NCBI GenBank assembly: GCA_031254805.1 | Contig: JAIRTP010000058.1 | Span: 1 to 40,988, forward strand | Reading direction: 5' to 3' | DNA: 40,988 bases | From: Bacteroidales bacterium | GTDB taxonomy: Bacteria > Bacteroidota > Bacteroidia > Bacteroidales > WRLA01 | Shown: positions 1-7,545 of the stretch, in pieces | Layout: each line of letters starts with the position of its first letter | Numbering within the stretch: position 1 is the stretch's first letter | Translations under genes and position numbers: made by a program | Notes under the pieces: generated by a model | Told to the model about the DNA's origin: nothing | What the model saw: only the letters and a program-made list of their open reading frames with translations | The model's database searches: none

Positions 1-3
1 AAA

Positions 4-34
4 AAAAAGCTATCCGGAAATAGGATAGCTTTTT
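4..34 (-). terminator. Intrinsic terminator after the sorting-domain protein
   Basis: A perfect 12-bp stem, AAAAAGCTATCC paired with GGATAGCTTTTT, encloses a 7-nt loop. On the minus strand the stem is followed by a run of T (complement of the A run at 1-8), as in a Rho-independent terminator. It lies about 20 bases beyond the stop codon at 56. It has T runs on both sides and may also stop plus-strand transcripts entering from the left. Confidence 0.8.
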
Positions 35-55
35 CTTGATTATTTTTTTATATGA

Positions 56-1186
56 TTATCTGGAGATGATCATTTTTTTGGTTTCAACGATTTTACCGTT
101 AGCTTTGATTGAATAGAAATAAACGCCTGCCGGTAATCCCGAGACGTCGATATTTGCAGTTCCGGAGAGACCATCTAACGGTTTTGTTTTTACAACTACG
201 CCTAAAATATTCGTTAAAGTAATTTGTGCATTATCTGTTACGGAATTAAATTCATAATTGACGTAGAAATTGTTTGCAGCCGGATTTGGGTAAGCTTTTA
301 CTTGATTTACTACTGGCATATCAATATTTGCATAGTCGCCTACGGTAAACTCAATTGTAAATGTATATACTTTTTCTTCAGTCGCTTCGTTTATAAATGC
401 ACAATTTAAAATAGTAACGCCCTCTTTTGTCGGATTGTCATAATCATACCTGAGTTCCATAGAACCTCTTGCTGGAATAGTTTCTTGTAAATCTTCAAAT
501 GACCAAGGAGTATTATCAGATGTTCCCCAGTCTACAGATAAGCTTACATTATCTTGCAAAATTGTTGAATTTTCTTCATCAACTTCCGCTAGAAGAGTCA
601 AAAATACATCTTCATCGGTGAAGTTTTTTACATAAAAATAATACGATCTACTGGACTCAATCTCTTGATTCGTGACATATTTGCCATTATTTTCAAAAAT
701 ATTTCCTGTTTTATCAACAATAAGAAAATCGGCGGCAAGCACGGTAAATTCAACTGTAAATGTATATACTTCTTCTTTAGTCGCTTCGTTTATAAAAGTG
801 CAATTCAAAATAGTAACGCCTTCTTTTGTCGGATTATTATAATCAAATTTAAGCTCCATAGAGTTATCGGCGGGAACGGTTTCAGTCAATCTACCAAATA
901 TCCAAGGATTACTGCATAATCCCCAGCAAACAGATAACTCTGCATCATTTTCTAAGATTGTGGAATTTTCTCTGTCCAATTCTACTGCAAGAGTCAATTC
1001 TATATCATCAGCCGTGTGATTTTCCATATAGAAATAATGAGATTGCGACATATCAACTTTTTGATAAGTAGCATATCTTTCATTATTTTCAATAATATAT
1101 CCTGTTTTATCAGTTAAAATAAGATCTTGCGTATAAGCAAAAAAACCAATAAATGAGATTAGCATTAATAAGACAAATTTTTTCAT
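56..1186 (-). CDS. Secreted two-repeat protein with type IX secretion C-terminal sorting domain
   Basis: The 376-residue protein starts with a signal peptide (basic MKK, hydrophobic stretch to about residue 18). Two homologous repeats of about 130 residues follow, at roughly 21-148 and 153-282. Each starts near a DKTG motif and ends with a block containing NPTKEGVTILNC, FINEAT and VYTFT. Residues 295-376 form a type A sorting domain: KAYPNPA, then GLPAGVYFYSI, then a basic tail KKMIISR. The protein should cross the inner membrane by Sec and be exported by the type IX system; porT and gldH occur in this window. The repeat unit is not one I recognise and looks like an all-beta, Ig-like fold. 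Substrate or adhesion target is unknown. Confidence 0.85.
   Translation of the reverse strand: MKKFVLLMLISFIGFFAYTQDLILTDKTGYIIENNERYATYQKVDMSQSHYFYMENHTADDIELTLAVELDRENSTILENDAELSVCWGLCSNPWIFGRLTETVPADNSMELKFDYNNPTKEGVTILNCTFINEATKEEVYTFTVEFTVLAADFLIVDKTGNIFENNGKYVTNQEIESSRSYYFYVKNFTDEDVFLTLLAEVDEENSTILQDNVSLSVDWGTSDNTPWSFEDLQETIPARGSMELRYDYDNPTKEGVTILNCAFINEATEEKVYTFTIEFTVGDYANIDMPVVNQVKAYPNPAANNFYVNYEFNSVTDNAQITLTNILGVVVKTKPLDGLSGTANIDVSGLPAGVYFYSIKANGKIVETKKMIISR
341..1126 (-). repeat. Tandem intragenic duplication (two units of about 385 bp)
   Basis: The unit at about 341-730 and the unit at about 743-1126 encode the two protein repeats of the sorting-domain protein. The 3' halves of the units (about 345-480 and 745-880) are clearly alike at DNA level, for example both contain TTGTAAATGTATATACTT or a one-base variant. 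The 5' halves have drifted much more. This points to an internal duplication in which the strand core is under stronger constraint. Confidence 0.8.
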
Positions 1187-1231
1187 GATTCTTCTATTTT
1201 ATTATTAAATTTATATTCTTTTTTTTGTCTA

Positions 1232-1258
1232 CAAATGTACAACAAATATTATTCCAAA
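1232..1258 (-). promoter_or_regulatory. Bacteroidota-type promoter for the sorting-domain gene
   Basis: On the minus strand TACATTTG (1232-1239) matches the -7 element TAnnTTTG. A TTTG (1255-1258) upstream could serve as the -33 element, although 15 bases is a short spacer. The element sits about 45 bases before the ATG. Confidence 0.5.
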
Positions 1259-1268
1259 GAGAAGAAAT

Positions 1269-1814
1269 TTATCCGGAAATGATTAAGTCCATCTTTACGT
1301 CGTATTGATCAATTGGAACATGTTTAAGAAGCTGAAAATCAAAACAAATTCCTAATTTGAAAGATTGTGAGGATTTTAATAACTTATCATAATATGCTTT
1401 TCCACGTCCTATTCTATTGTTACTTTGATCGAATGCTACGCCGGGAACAATAATCAAATCGATGTTTTCGGGATGCTGAAATAGTTCTCCGCTCGGTTCG
1501 AAAATAGAGAATGTTTCTCCCTTACGCATCGTTTCTATATTTTCGAATCGACGCAGTAAAAGTTCATCGCCGGAAACGCACGGAAGAATAATCTGTTTTT
1601 TATCTCCCCAATATCGAATAAAATCATGAGTATAAACTTCGTCGTCCATCGACCAATAAAGCATGACTGCGGATGCTTCACGGAAATAAGATAGCTGTTC
1701 AACTTGCGTTAATATGCGTTTAGATTTTGCTATTCGTTTTTCTTCCGGTAATAATTCTTTCAACTTACGAATTTGACTGCGTATTATTTTTTTTTCTTCA
1801 TCAACGTTTGACAT
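1269..1814 (-). CDS. 5-formyltetrahydrofolate cyclo-ligase (MTHFS family)
   Basis: This cytosolic enzyme uses ATP to convert 5-formyl-THF into 5,10-methenyl-THF and so returns folate to one-carbon metabolism. The 181-residue length is normal for the family. The N terminus is the usual basic helix. The signature lies at residues 125-144, with GVAFD, then RIGRGKAYYDK; the family usually has GxGYYD, so the Gly before the Tyr pair is Ala here. The start codon lies inside the 3' end of the DMT transporter gene (14-base overlap), which implies translational coupling. It is the last gene of the fabI-transporter-cyclo-ligase operon. Confidence 0.9.
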   Translation of the reverse strand: MSNVDEEKKIIRSQIRKLKELLPEEKRIAKSKRILTQVEQLSYFREASAVMLYWSMDDEVYTHDFIRYWGDKKQIILPCVSGDELLLRRFENIETMRKGETFSIFEPSGELFQHPENIDLIIVPGVAFDQSNNRIGRGKAYYDKLLKSSQSFKLGICFDFQLLKHVPIDQYDVKMDLIISG

Positions 1815-2730
1815 TCTTCTTGCTATTTAACATCAAAATACACAATAACATAATGGCGGCGGCAATCCATTGAATCCATGACAACGTTTGCTTATTGAAA
1901 ACATAATCAAAAATAATGGCCGATAACGGATAGCAAAGCTCTAAAATAGTCGAAGTCATGGCGCTGATCCGTCTCAACCCATAGTAATAAAGAAATATCG
2001 CCCCGCTTCCGGTAGTCATGCAAATAATCATAATATAAAGCCAATTTTCCGGACTTGCGACGGCAAATTGTCCCCATTGCCAAGTAATTGTAACAAGAAC
2101 TAACGTAATGAGCGTTGTGAAGCCGTAGCGAAAAAAAGTCGCCGTCGTATATTTAAAATTATTGAGCGAATATTTACTTAGTACAGTCGACGATCCGAAT
2201 GCGAAAGCGGCTAACAGCGCGAATAAAGAGGCTTGTATTAACGTACCGTCGTGATTGAAATCAGGTAAATGGAACTCAAAAGTCAAAAAATAACCGGCAA
2301 TTAACGCCAACGCAGCCCAAAGAATAAATTTGGAATGTAATTTTTCCTTTAAGAAAATAGCGGCCAGTGTAATAGCAAAAACCGGTTGTAATTTTTGTAA
2401 AAGTACTATGACGGACAAATGGTTGAAATGAACTAAAAACAAAGCTTTTACGATACAGACAGTTCCTAATGCGCCGCCAAATAAAGCCGCTAAAAATAAT
2501 CCTCCGATTTCTTTCCAATTATGTCGCGCCAACTCTACATATTCTTTATAAAATACCGGTTGCATCAATATAAAAGGGATGAGATGCAGAATAAAAACCA
2601 CAAAAATAACGTTTAAATTAAACAGATGCGGCGTTAACACAACACCGTCTAACCCCCATAAAATGGCGGCAAAAGCGACGGCTATGGCGCCTACAACGCC
2701 GGCTTGCAATTTTTGCTTTTGATTGGACAT
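1801..2730 (-). CDS. EamA/DMT-family inner-membrane transporter
   Basis: The 309-residue protein is almost entirely hydrophobic, with about ten predicted membrane helices arranged as two EamA halves (about 15-150 and 165-300). Each half ends in a helix followed by charged residues (LKEKLHSK near 128, LNSKKNVKR at the C terminus). The family contains metabolite and drug efflux permeases; nothing in the sequence fixes the substrate. It begins 9 bases after the fabI stop and overlaps the cyclo-ligase gene, so it is the middle gene of an operon. Codon use is like the neighbours. Confidence 0.85.
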   Translation of the reverse strand: MSNQKQKLQAGVVGAIAVAFAAILWGLDGVVLTPHLFNLNVIFVVFILHLIPFILMQPVFYKEYVELARHNWKEIGGLFLAALFGGALGTVCIVKALFLVHFNHLSVIVLLQKLQPVFAITLAAIFLKEKLHSKFILWAALALIAGYFLTFEFHLPDFNHDGTLIQASLFALLAAFAFGSSTVLSKYSLNNFKYTTATFFRYGFTTLITLVLVTITWQWGQFAVASPENWLYIMIICMTTGSGAIFLYYYGLRRISAMTSTILELCYPLSAIIFDYVFNKQTLSWIQWIAAAIMLLCILMLNSKKNVKR

Positions 2731-2739
2731 GATCGCGCA

Positions 2740-3597
2740 TTATTTTTTCTTGGTCTTGTCGTTTTTGACATCCTGATATTCAAGACCTTCGTTATATATC
2801 TTCATGGCTTGCAAGCTCATTCCCATGCTTGAGTATCCTCCGTCGTGGAAAAGATTTTGCATAGTAACTTTTCGCGTCAAATCGGAAAATAACGTGATGA
2901 TATAATCGGCGCACTCTTTTGCATCGGCATTGCCCAACGGCGACATTCGTTCGGAAAAATCCATCAAATTATCGATTCCCATTACGCCGCCGCCGGCGGT
3001 CGTCAAAGTCGGCGATTGGGAAACCGTATTGATACGAACCTTTTTCTCGCGTCCGTAAATATATCCGAAACTTCTTGCAATAGACTCCAACAAAGCTTTA
3101 GCGTCAGCCATATCGTTGTATCCGTACAAAGTACGTTGAGCGGCTATGTATGATAGCGCGACGACCGATCCCCAGTCGTTAATAGCGTCGTATTTACGGC
3201 AAACTTGCAATACTTTATGAAAAGAAACTGCCGATATGTCCAGCGTTTGAGTTAGAAATTGATAATTCAGGTCGTCGTATTTATATCCTTTTCTGACGTT
3301 GGGAGACATTCCTATCGAATGTAACACAAAGTCGAAAGGCGCGCCCAAATATTCCATTCCTTTTGTTACCAAATTCTCCAAATCATGGGGATCGGTAGCA
3401 TTGGCCGGAATGACAATGGTATTGCATCTTTTTGCCAAATCGTTTATTGTCCCTAATCGAATGGAAGCGGAGGTATTTGTCAAAACGAATGCAGCTCCTT
3501 CTTCATAAGCGCGTTCGGCCACTTTCCAAGCTATTGATTTGTCATTTAATGCGCCAAATATTAAACCCCGTTTCCCTTTTAATAAATTATATGCCAT
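2740..3597 (-). CDS. fabI: Enoyl-[acyl-carrier-protein] reductase (NADH), FabI
   Basis: FabI catalyses the last reductive step of each fatty acid elongation cycle, reducing enoyl-ACP with NADH. The 285-residue SDR protein has the FabI form of the nucleotide site (GALNDKSIAW, residues 15-24) and the SIG motif near 94. The catalytic set is Y150, Y160 and K167 in the Y-x6-K arrangement YNDMADAK, the same spacing as E. coli Y146/Y156/K163. The C-terminal tail is basic (KNDKTKKK). It is the first gene of a minus-strand operon and is divergent from the PurF-like gene across a 190-base spacer that carries a -7 element for each direction. Confidence 0.95.
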   Translation of the reverse strand: MAYNLLKGKRGLIFGALNDKSIAWKVAERAYEEGAAFVLTNTSASIRLGTINDLAKRCNTIVIPANATDPHDLENLVTKGMEYLGAPFDFVLHSIGMSPNVRKGYKYDDLNYQFLTQTLDISAVSFHKVLQVCRKYDAINDWGSVVALSYIAAQRTLYGYNDMADAKALLESIARSFGYIYGREKKVRINTVSQSPTLTTAGGGVMGIDNLMDFSERMSPLGNADAKECADYIITLFSDLTRKVTMQNLFHDGGYSSMGMSLQAMKIYNEGLEYQDVKNDKTKKK

Positions 3598-3628
3598 AAC
3601 TAATTACAGTTTCTAAATTTAGAAAAAG

Positions 3629-3636
3629 CAAAGATA
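3629..3636 (-). promoter_or_regulatory. -7 element of the fabI operon promoter
   Basis: TATCTTTG on the minus strand is an exact TAnnTTTG match 32 bases before the fabI ATG. No clear -33 element is visible. Confidence 0.6.
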
Positions 3637-3748
3637 CGATGAATATTTTCGTTCTTGAGAAATTATCATTGAAAAATATTAAAAAGTTGTCTGCATGCCG
3701 ATTCAAAAACGGAATATTATTTTCGCTTCTTTTTATAATAGAAAGTTT

Positions 3749-3756
3749 TACCTTTG
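3749..3756 (+). promoter_or_regulatory. -7 element of the PurF-like gene promoter
   Basis: TACCTTTG is an exact TAnnTTTG match 33 bases before the ATG at 3790. The -33 region is not well conserved. Confidence 0.6.
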
Positions 3757-3789
3757 CAACTTTATTTTTCATAAAACCAATTTACAGTT

Positions 3790-5208
3790 ATGAGCGGATT
3801 TTTTGGTTGTATATCTCGTAAAGAGTGCGTTACAGATGTGTTTTACGGTACGGATTATCATTCTCATTTAGGTACGAAAAAAGCCGGAATGGCATTTTTT
3901 AACGGGGAACGTTTCGTTCGTTCTATTCACAATATAGAAAGTTCTTATTTTCGGAACAAATTTGAATCCGAGTTGCCTGAATTTTCCGGTTCCACAATTG
4001 GCATCGGCGTCATTAGCGATATGGAATCGCAACCGATTACTATTACTTCTCATTTAGGGCGTTATGCCATAGCGACGGTCGGCAGAATTGATAATATTAA
4101 TGAAATTGCCGAACAGCTTTTAAAAGAGAAAATACATTTTGCAGAATTGTCCGATTCGACCATCAATCCGACGGAGATTATTTGTATTTTAATCAACAAA
4201 GGCAACACATTTAAAGAAGGCATTGAGAATGTTTACAATGCAATAAAAGGTTCTTGTTCGTTTTTGATATTGACGGAAACTTGCATTTACGCATGTCGCG
4301 ATAAATTTGGCAGAACGCCGATTATTATTGGAAAAAATGAATTTGGATATGTAGTTGCCAGTGAAAACTGTTCTTTTTCAAATTTAAGCTACAATACGGT
4401 GCGCGACATTGGCCCCGGCGAAGCTATCCGCGTCTCCAAAGATGGTTATAACTCCATTATCGAACCTAACGACAGAATGCAAATATGTTCGTTTCTATGG
4501 GTTTATTATGGTTATCCTTCGTCGAATTATGAAGGAATTAATGTGGAAGATACAAGATATCGTTGTGGAGCCGCATTGGCAAGAAGGGACGAATTGAAAA
4601 TAGATTGCGTAGCCGGCATTCCCGATTCGGGAATCGGCCATGCAATAGGTTATTCGAATGAAAAACAGATACCTTACGAACGTCCGTTTGTGAAATATAC
4701 GCCTACTTGGCCGAGAAGTTTTATGCCTCAGAATCAAGAGATGCGAGACTTAGTGGCGAAAATGAAACTTTTACCTAATAAAACCATTACCGAAGGAGCT
4801 AAAATTGCTTTCATGGACGATTCTATTGTACGGGGAACGCAATTGAAAGATAATGTGGTGAAATTACGCGAATGCGGCGTAAAAGAGGTTCATATTCGCA
4901 TTGCCTGTCCGCCGCTTTTATATCCTTGTACTTTCCTTAATTTTTCAACTTCCAGATCCTCTTTTGATCTTTTTGCCCGCAGAGTGATTCGCGATATCGA
5001 AGGTACGGAAGAGCTTACCGATGAGTTATTGCAACCTTATTCCGATCCGGATACGCCGCAATATAGCCTGATGATTAATAAAATGAAAAATCATCTCCAG
5101 CTTGATTCGTTACAATTTCAAAGATTGGACGATCTTGTTGAGACAATTGGATTGCCGAAATGTAAATTGTGCACGCATTGCTGGGATAATTCCAGCTATT
5201 GGGAGTAA
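3790..5208 (+). CDS. PurF-like amidophosphoribosyltransferase homologue lacking the glutaminase cysteine
   Basis: The 472-residue protein has the PurF architecture: an N-terminal Ntn-type glutaminase fold (about 1-230) and a C-terminal phosphoribosyltransferase domain. The PRPP loop is intact (FMDDSIVRGT, 341-350), as is ASENCS (191-196). Cysteines 233, 380, 461 and 464 align with the four [4Fe-4S] ligands of Bacillus-type PurF. The N terminus reads MSGFFG where active enzymes have (M)CGxxG, so Ser2 replaces the Cys nucleophile. The following HRGQE-like segment is HLGTKK, and the NG pair of the oxyanion site is VG. I infer no glutaminase activity. It may use ammonia or serve another PRPP-related role, with a canonical PurF elsewhere. 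This appears to be a Bacteroidota-specific paralogue group. Confidence 0.85.
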   Translation: MSGFFGCISRKECVTDVFYGTDYHSHLGTKKAGMAFFNGERFVRSIHNIESSYFRNKFESELPEFSGSTIGIGVISDMESQPITITSHLGRYAIATVGRIDNINEIAEQLLKEKIHFAELSDSTINPTEIICILINKGNTFKEGIENVYNAIKGSCSFLILTETCIYACRDKFGRTPIIIGKNEFGYVVASENCSFSNLSYNTVRDIGPGEAIRVSKDGYNSIIEPNDRMQICSFLWVYYGYPSSNYEGINVEDTRYRCGAALARRDELKIDCVAGIPDSGIGHAIGYSNEKQIPYERPFVKYTPTWPRSFMPQNQEMRDLVAKMKLLPNKTITEGAKIAFMDDSIVRGTQLKDNVVKLRECGVKEVHIRIACPPLLYPCTFLNFSTSRSSFDLFARRVIRDIEGTEELTDELLQPYSDPDTPQYSLMINKMKNHLQLDSLQFQRLDDLVETIGLPKCKLCTHCWDNSSYWE

Positions 5209-5243
5209 TTTTAACCGTTTTTCGTCAAACGCATTCTCCCATG

Positions 5244-5285
5244 AAATAAGGATTATGTAAGATAAATATCCCTAAAAATAAGGAT
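5244..5285 (+). repeat. Pair of direct repeats upstream of the hemerythrin operon
   Basis: AAATAAGGAT occurs at 5244-5253 and again at 5276-5285, 32 bases apart (about three helical turns). With transcription starting near 5323 they centre at about -75 and -43, positions typical for activator sites. An inverted partial copy (ATATCC, 5267-5272) lies between them. Confidence 0.5.
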
Positions 5286-5308
5286 ACGGCAATTTAATTA
5301 TAAGATTG

Positions 5309-5316
5309 TATCTTTG
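5309..5316 (+). promoter_or_regulatory. -7 element that fixes the hemerythrin gene start
   Basis: TATCTTTG is an exact -7 match. An in-frame TTG at 5306 lies at the edge of this element and therefore cannot be the start codon. The ATG at 5342, about 19 bases after the predicted transcription start, is the supported start. Confidence 0.65.
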
Positions 5317-5341
5317 TATCAAATATAAAAGCGCGTTAAAA

Positions 5342-6025
5342 ATGCCTCATAGTTTATTTACTGCAAATATGAAATTAGCAGACTTGGTGCTTTCCAATTT
5401 CAGCTTGCTCTATGTTTTCCCTCGTTTTGGAATAAAATTGGGATTTGGAGAAGCGACCGTTCAACAAATTTGTCAACAAAATAATATTTCAACGCCGTTA
5501 TTTCTTTTGGTGTGCAACGTCTATACGCATAGCGAATATTTACCTGAAAAAAAGACGCTGACGGAGATCCCGTTGGACGATTTGACGGCTTATTTGACAA
5601 ATTCCCATAAAGATTATTTGGAAATTCGTATTCCTCAGATAATTAATGAACTTTTGAGTATTACGGAGAATCGTCATCGAAATATGTTTGACAAATTTTG
5701 TGAAAAATATATCGCCGACGTTGTCGAGCATTTCAATTATGAAGAGAAATTGGTTTTTCCTTATATTTCATCATTATTATCAGGCGAAAAATCGAAAAAT
5801 TACAGTATTGAAGAATTTGAAAAAAATCATAGCGATATTGAAGAGAGTCTGACGGATCTTAAAAATATAATTATCAAATATTTGCCTCCGGATGCAGGAG
5901 CGCATGAAAGTCAAAATATATTGGTCGATCTTTTTTTGTTGGAAAATGATCTCAATAAACATACTTTGTTGGAAAACAAGATTTTGGTATCTTTAGTAGA
6001 ACGCATTGAGAAAAATATCAAATGA
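5342..6025 (+). CDS. Hemerythrin-domain protein with ScdA-like N-terminal segment
   Basis: The 227-residue protein has two parts. Residues 8-50 resemble the short N-terminal domain seen in ScdA/RIC iron-cluster repair proteins (KLADLV, then PRFGIKLGFG). Residues about 85-225 form a hemerythrin-like four-helix bundle with a plausible full di-iron ligand set: H89, H112, H130 and E134 (HFNYE), H163, H207 and E211 (HTLLE). The family binds O2 or NO, or repairs Fe-S centres after nitrosative stress. The gene overlaps the following LuxR-type regulator by 4 bases (ATGA), so the two are co-translated and probably one sensory or response unit. The role as sensor versus repair protein is inference. Confidence 0.85.
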   Translation: MPHSLFTANMKLADLVLSNFSLLYVFPRFGIKLGFGEATVQQICQQNNISTPLFLLVCNVYTHSEYLPEKKTLTEIPLDDLTAYLTNSHKDYLEIRIPQIINELLSITENRHRNMFDKFCEKYIADVVEHFNYEEKLVFPYISSLLSGEKSKNYSIEEFEKNHSDIEESLTDLKNIIIKYLPPDAGAHESQNILVDLFLLENDLNKHTLLENKILVSLVERIEKNIK

Positions 6026-6630
6026 AAAATGCGCAAACATACAGAATAGCCGTTATTGAGCCTTCTCAAATTGTGCAACAGGGAATTAAGGCGCTACTTA
6101 AAGAGGAGGAAGAATTTGAAATCGCTTATTGTTTCGACGATTACCAATCTTTCAAAAACGCCGTTGAAGATATCAATTTGGATATTATTCTTTTGAATCC
6201 AGGGTTGGTCATGTTTCACAAGCAATTTGACGTCAGAAATTTTTTCACTGAATATCCGGACATGATCTTAGTGGCGATTCTTTATACTTTTTTCGATGAC
6301 GAGACCGTGAAAAGTTTTGACGGATCTATTGATATTTATGACAACCGCGGAAAAATATCAAAAAAGCTTAAAAAATTATTGAGTTTAAAACAAAAAGACG
6401 GAAGTAATGCTCAAGATAAAAGCGGTTTGTCGATGCGCGAAAAAGAAATATTGGTGGCGGTCGCCAAAGGGTTGACCAACAAAGAGATTGCAGATAAACA
6501 TTTCATATCTATCCATACGGTAATTTCTCACCGAAAAAACATCACCCGTAAAACAAATATTAAAACCGTATCCGGATTGACAATTTATGCTATGATCAAT
6601 AATTTGCTCGCTCCGGAAGATTTGCAATAA
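6022..6630 (+). CDS. LuxR-family transcriptional regulator with degenerate receiver domain
   Basis: The 202-residue protein has a receiver-like N-terminal domain (about 7-125) and a GerE/LuxR DNA-binding domain (about 136-196: LSMREKEIL, GLTNKEIADKHFIS, HTVISHRKNI). The receiver lacks key residues: the acidic pair is E13-P14, and the phosphoacceptor position reads N59 in LLNPGL instead of Asp. It is thus unlikely to be switched by a histidine kinase. Translational overlap with the hemerythrin gene suggests that its signal is O2, NO or iron state passed through that partner. No kinase gene is nearby. Direct repeats ahead of the operon (5244-5285) are candidate binding sites for it or another activator. 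Confidence 0.9.
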   Translation: MKNAQTYRIAVIEPSQIVQQGIKALLKEEEEFEIAYCFDDYQSFKNAVEDINLDIILLNPGLVMFHKQFDVRNFFTEYPDMILVAILYTFFDDETVKSFDGSIDIYDNRGKISKKLKKLLSLKQKDGSNAQDKSGLSMREKEILVAVAKGLTNKEIADKHFISIHTVISHRKNITRKTNIKTVSGLTIYAMINNLLAPEDLQ

Positions 6631-6681
6631 ATGAAAAGCCTGAATTCAGACAATTCAACTTCTCTAATTCATTACTTAACA

Positions 6682-7536
6682 TTACTCTCCGTTTGTTTCG
6701 AAGATCATGTTGCTTTCCAATAATTCTCGCTGTTCTTTTGCTTTGAGATTATCAATGATGTAGACCCATTGCAGCGACATAAAGTCGGTAGAGAGTAAAA
6801 TGTCGGCTTTGTAATAACTCTTATCATGATCCAATCCGTAATCCTGAATGGTTCCTATCGTGATCCCTTCGGGAAACATCATCGAAAAACCGCTTGTTAC
6901 GACTGTGTCTCCTTTGAGAATTCCCGTGCGGGCGGGAAGGTCGCGCATAGTCGTTTGTTCTATTTTTTCGCCCTCCCATGAGATCGTTCCCACTTGATTA
7001 TGAGGGATTACCTTAGCGCTTATCAGGGAAGCCTTATGGAGTAGCGACATCACAACTGAGAAATTTTCCGATACGCCGACAACGGTTCCTACAACGCCAT
7101 TTGGCCCAATAACCCCCATATCTTTGACGATGCCGTCTTTTTGTCCTTTATTCAAAATGATGGTATTCTCTTTCTTGTAGACCGAATTGCCCACAACTTT
7201 GGCGGGAATAAAATTAAAATATTTGTCTTCAGGAATTTTTTGCTGTTCAAAATTCTCATACGCAGAACTATCCATACTGACAAATGCTAAGGACGAATTT
7301 GACAAGTAACGGGCATTTTCCGTAGCGAGTTGTTTGTTTTTGTCCTTTAAATCAAAAAAATCGTTAATTAGAGAGGTCGTTCGTTGGCTCCAACCCATAA
7401 CTTCCGTCGCCGTATCATGAAACCAACTCGACGGAAAAGGGTTATCCGAAAATATTACGACAAAACAAATCGTCTCTAAAAATAAAAAAGTAAATAGGAA
7501 CCGATTTCTTCTTAATATTTCTAAGATTCGCTGCAT
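6682..7536 (-). CDS. mreC: Rod shape-determining protein MreC
   Basis: The 284-residue MreC has a short cytosolic basic start (MQRILEILRRNR), one membrane helix (about 13-31), a coiled-coil segment (about 55-80, ending KDKNKQLATENARY) and the periplasmic beta domain (about 100-270), including the VIGPNGVVGTVVGV strand pair near 142. MreC links MreB and the PBP2-RodA synthase during side-wall growth. In most Bacteroidota mreC lies in an mreB-mreC-mreD-mrdA-rodA cluster. Here it follows metG by 9 bases and the next gene downstream is convergent, so mreB, mreD, mrdA and rodA are not adjacent on either side. Confidence 0.93.
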   Translation of the reverse strand: MQRILEILRRNRFLFTFLFLETICFVVIFSDNPFPSSWFHDTATEVMGWSQRTTSLINDFFDLKDKNKQLATENARYLSNSSLAFVSMDSSAYENFEQQKIPEDKYFNFIPAKVVGNSVYKKENTIILNKGQKDGIVKDMGVIGPNGVVGTVVGVSENFSVVMSLLHKASLISAKVIPHNQVGTISWEGEKIEQTTMRDLPARTGILKGDTVVTSGFSMMFPEGITIGTIQDYGLDHDKSYYKADILLSTDFMSLQWVYIIDNLKAKEQRELLESNMIFETNGE

Positions 7537-7545
7537 ATGGGATTT

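Noticed and set aside
341-1126. Possible CRISPR or satellite repeat
   Set aside because: Only two long, diverged, in-frame units within a protein gene.
6640-6649. CTGAATTCAG palindrome between the LuxR gene and mreC
   Set aside because: Ten bases with no loop and no T run; too little for a terminator or operator claim.
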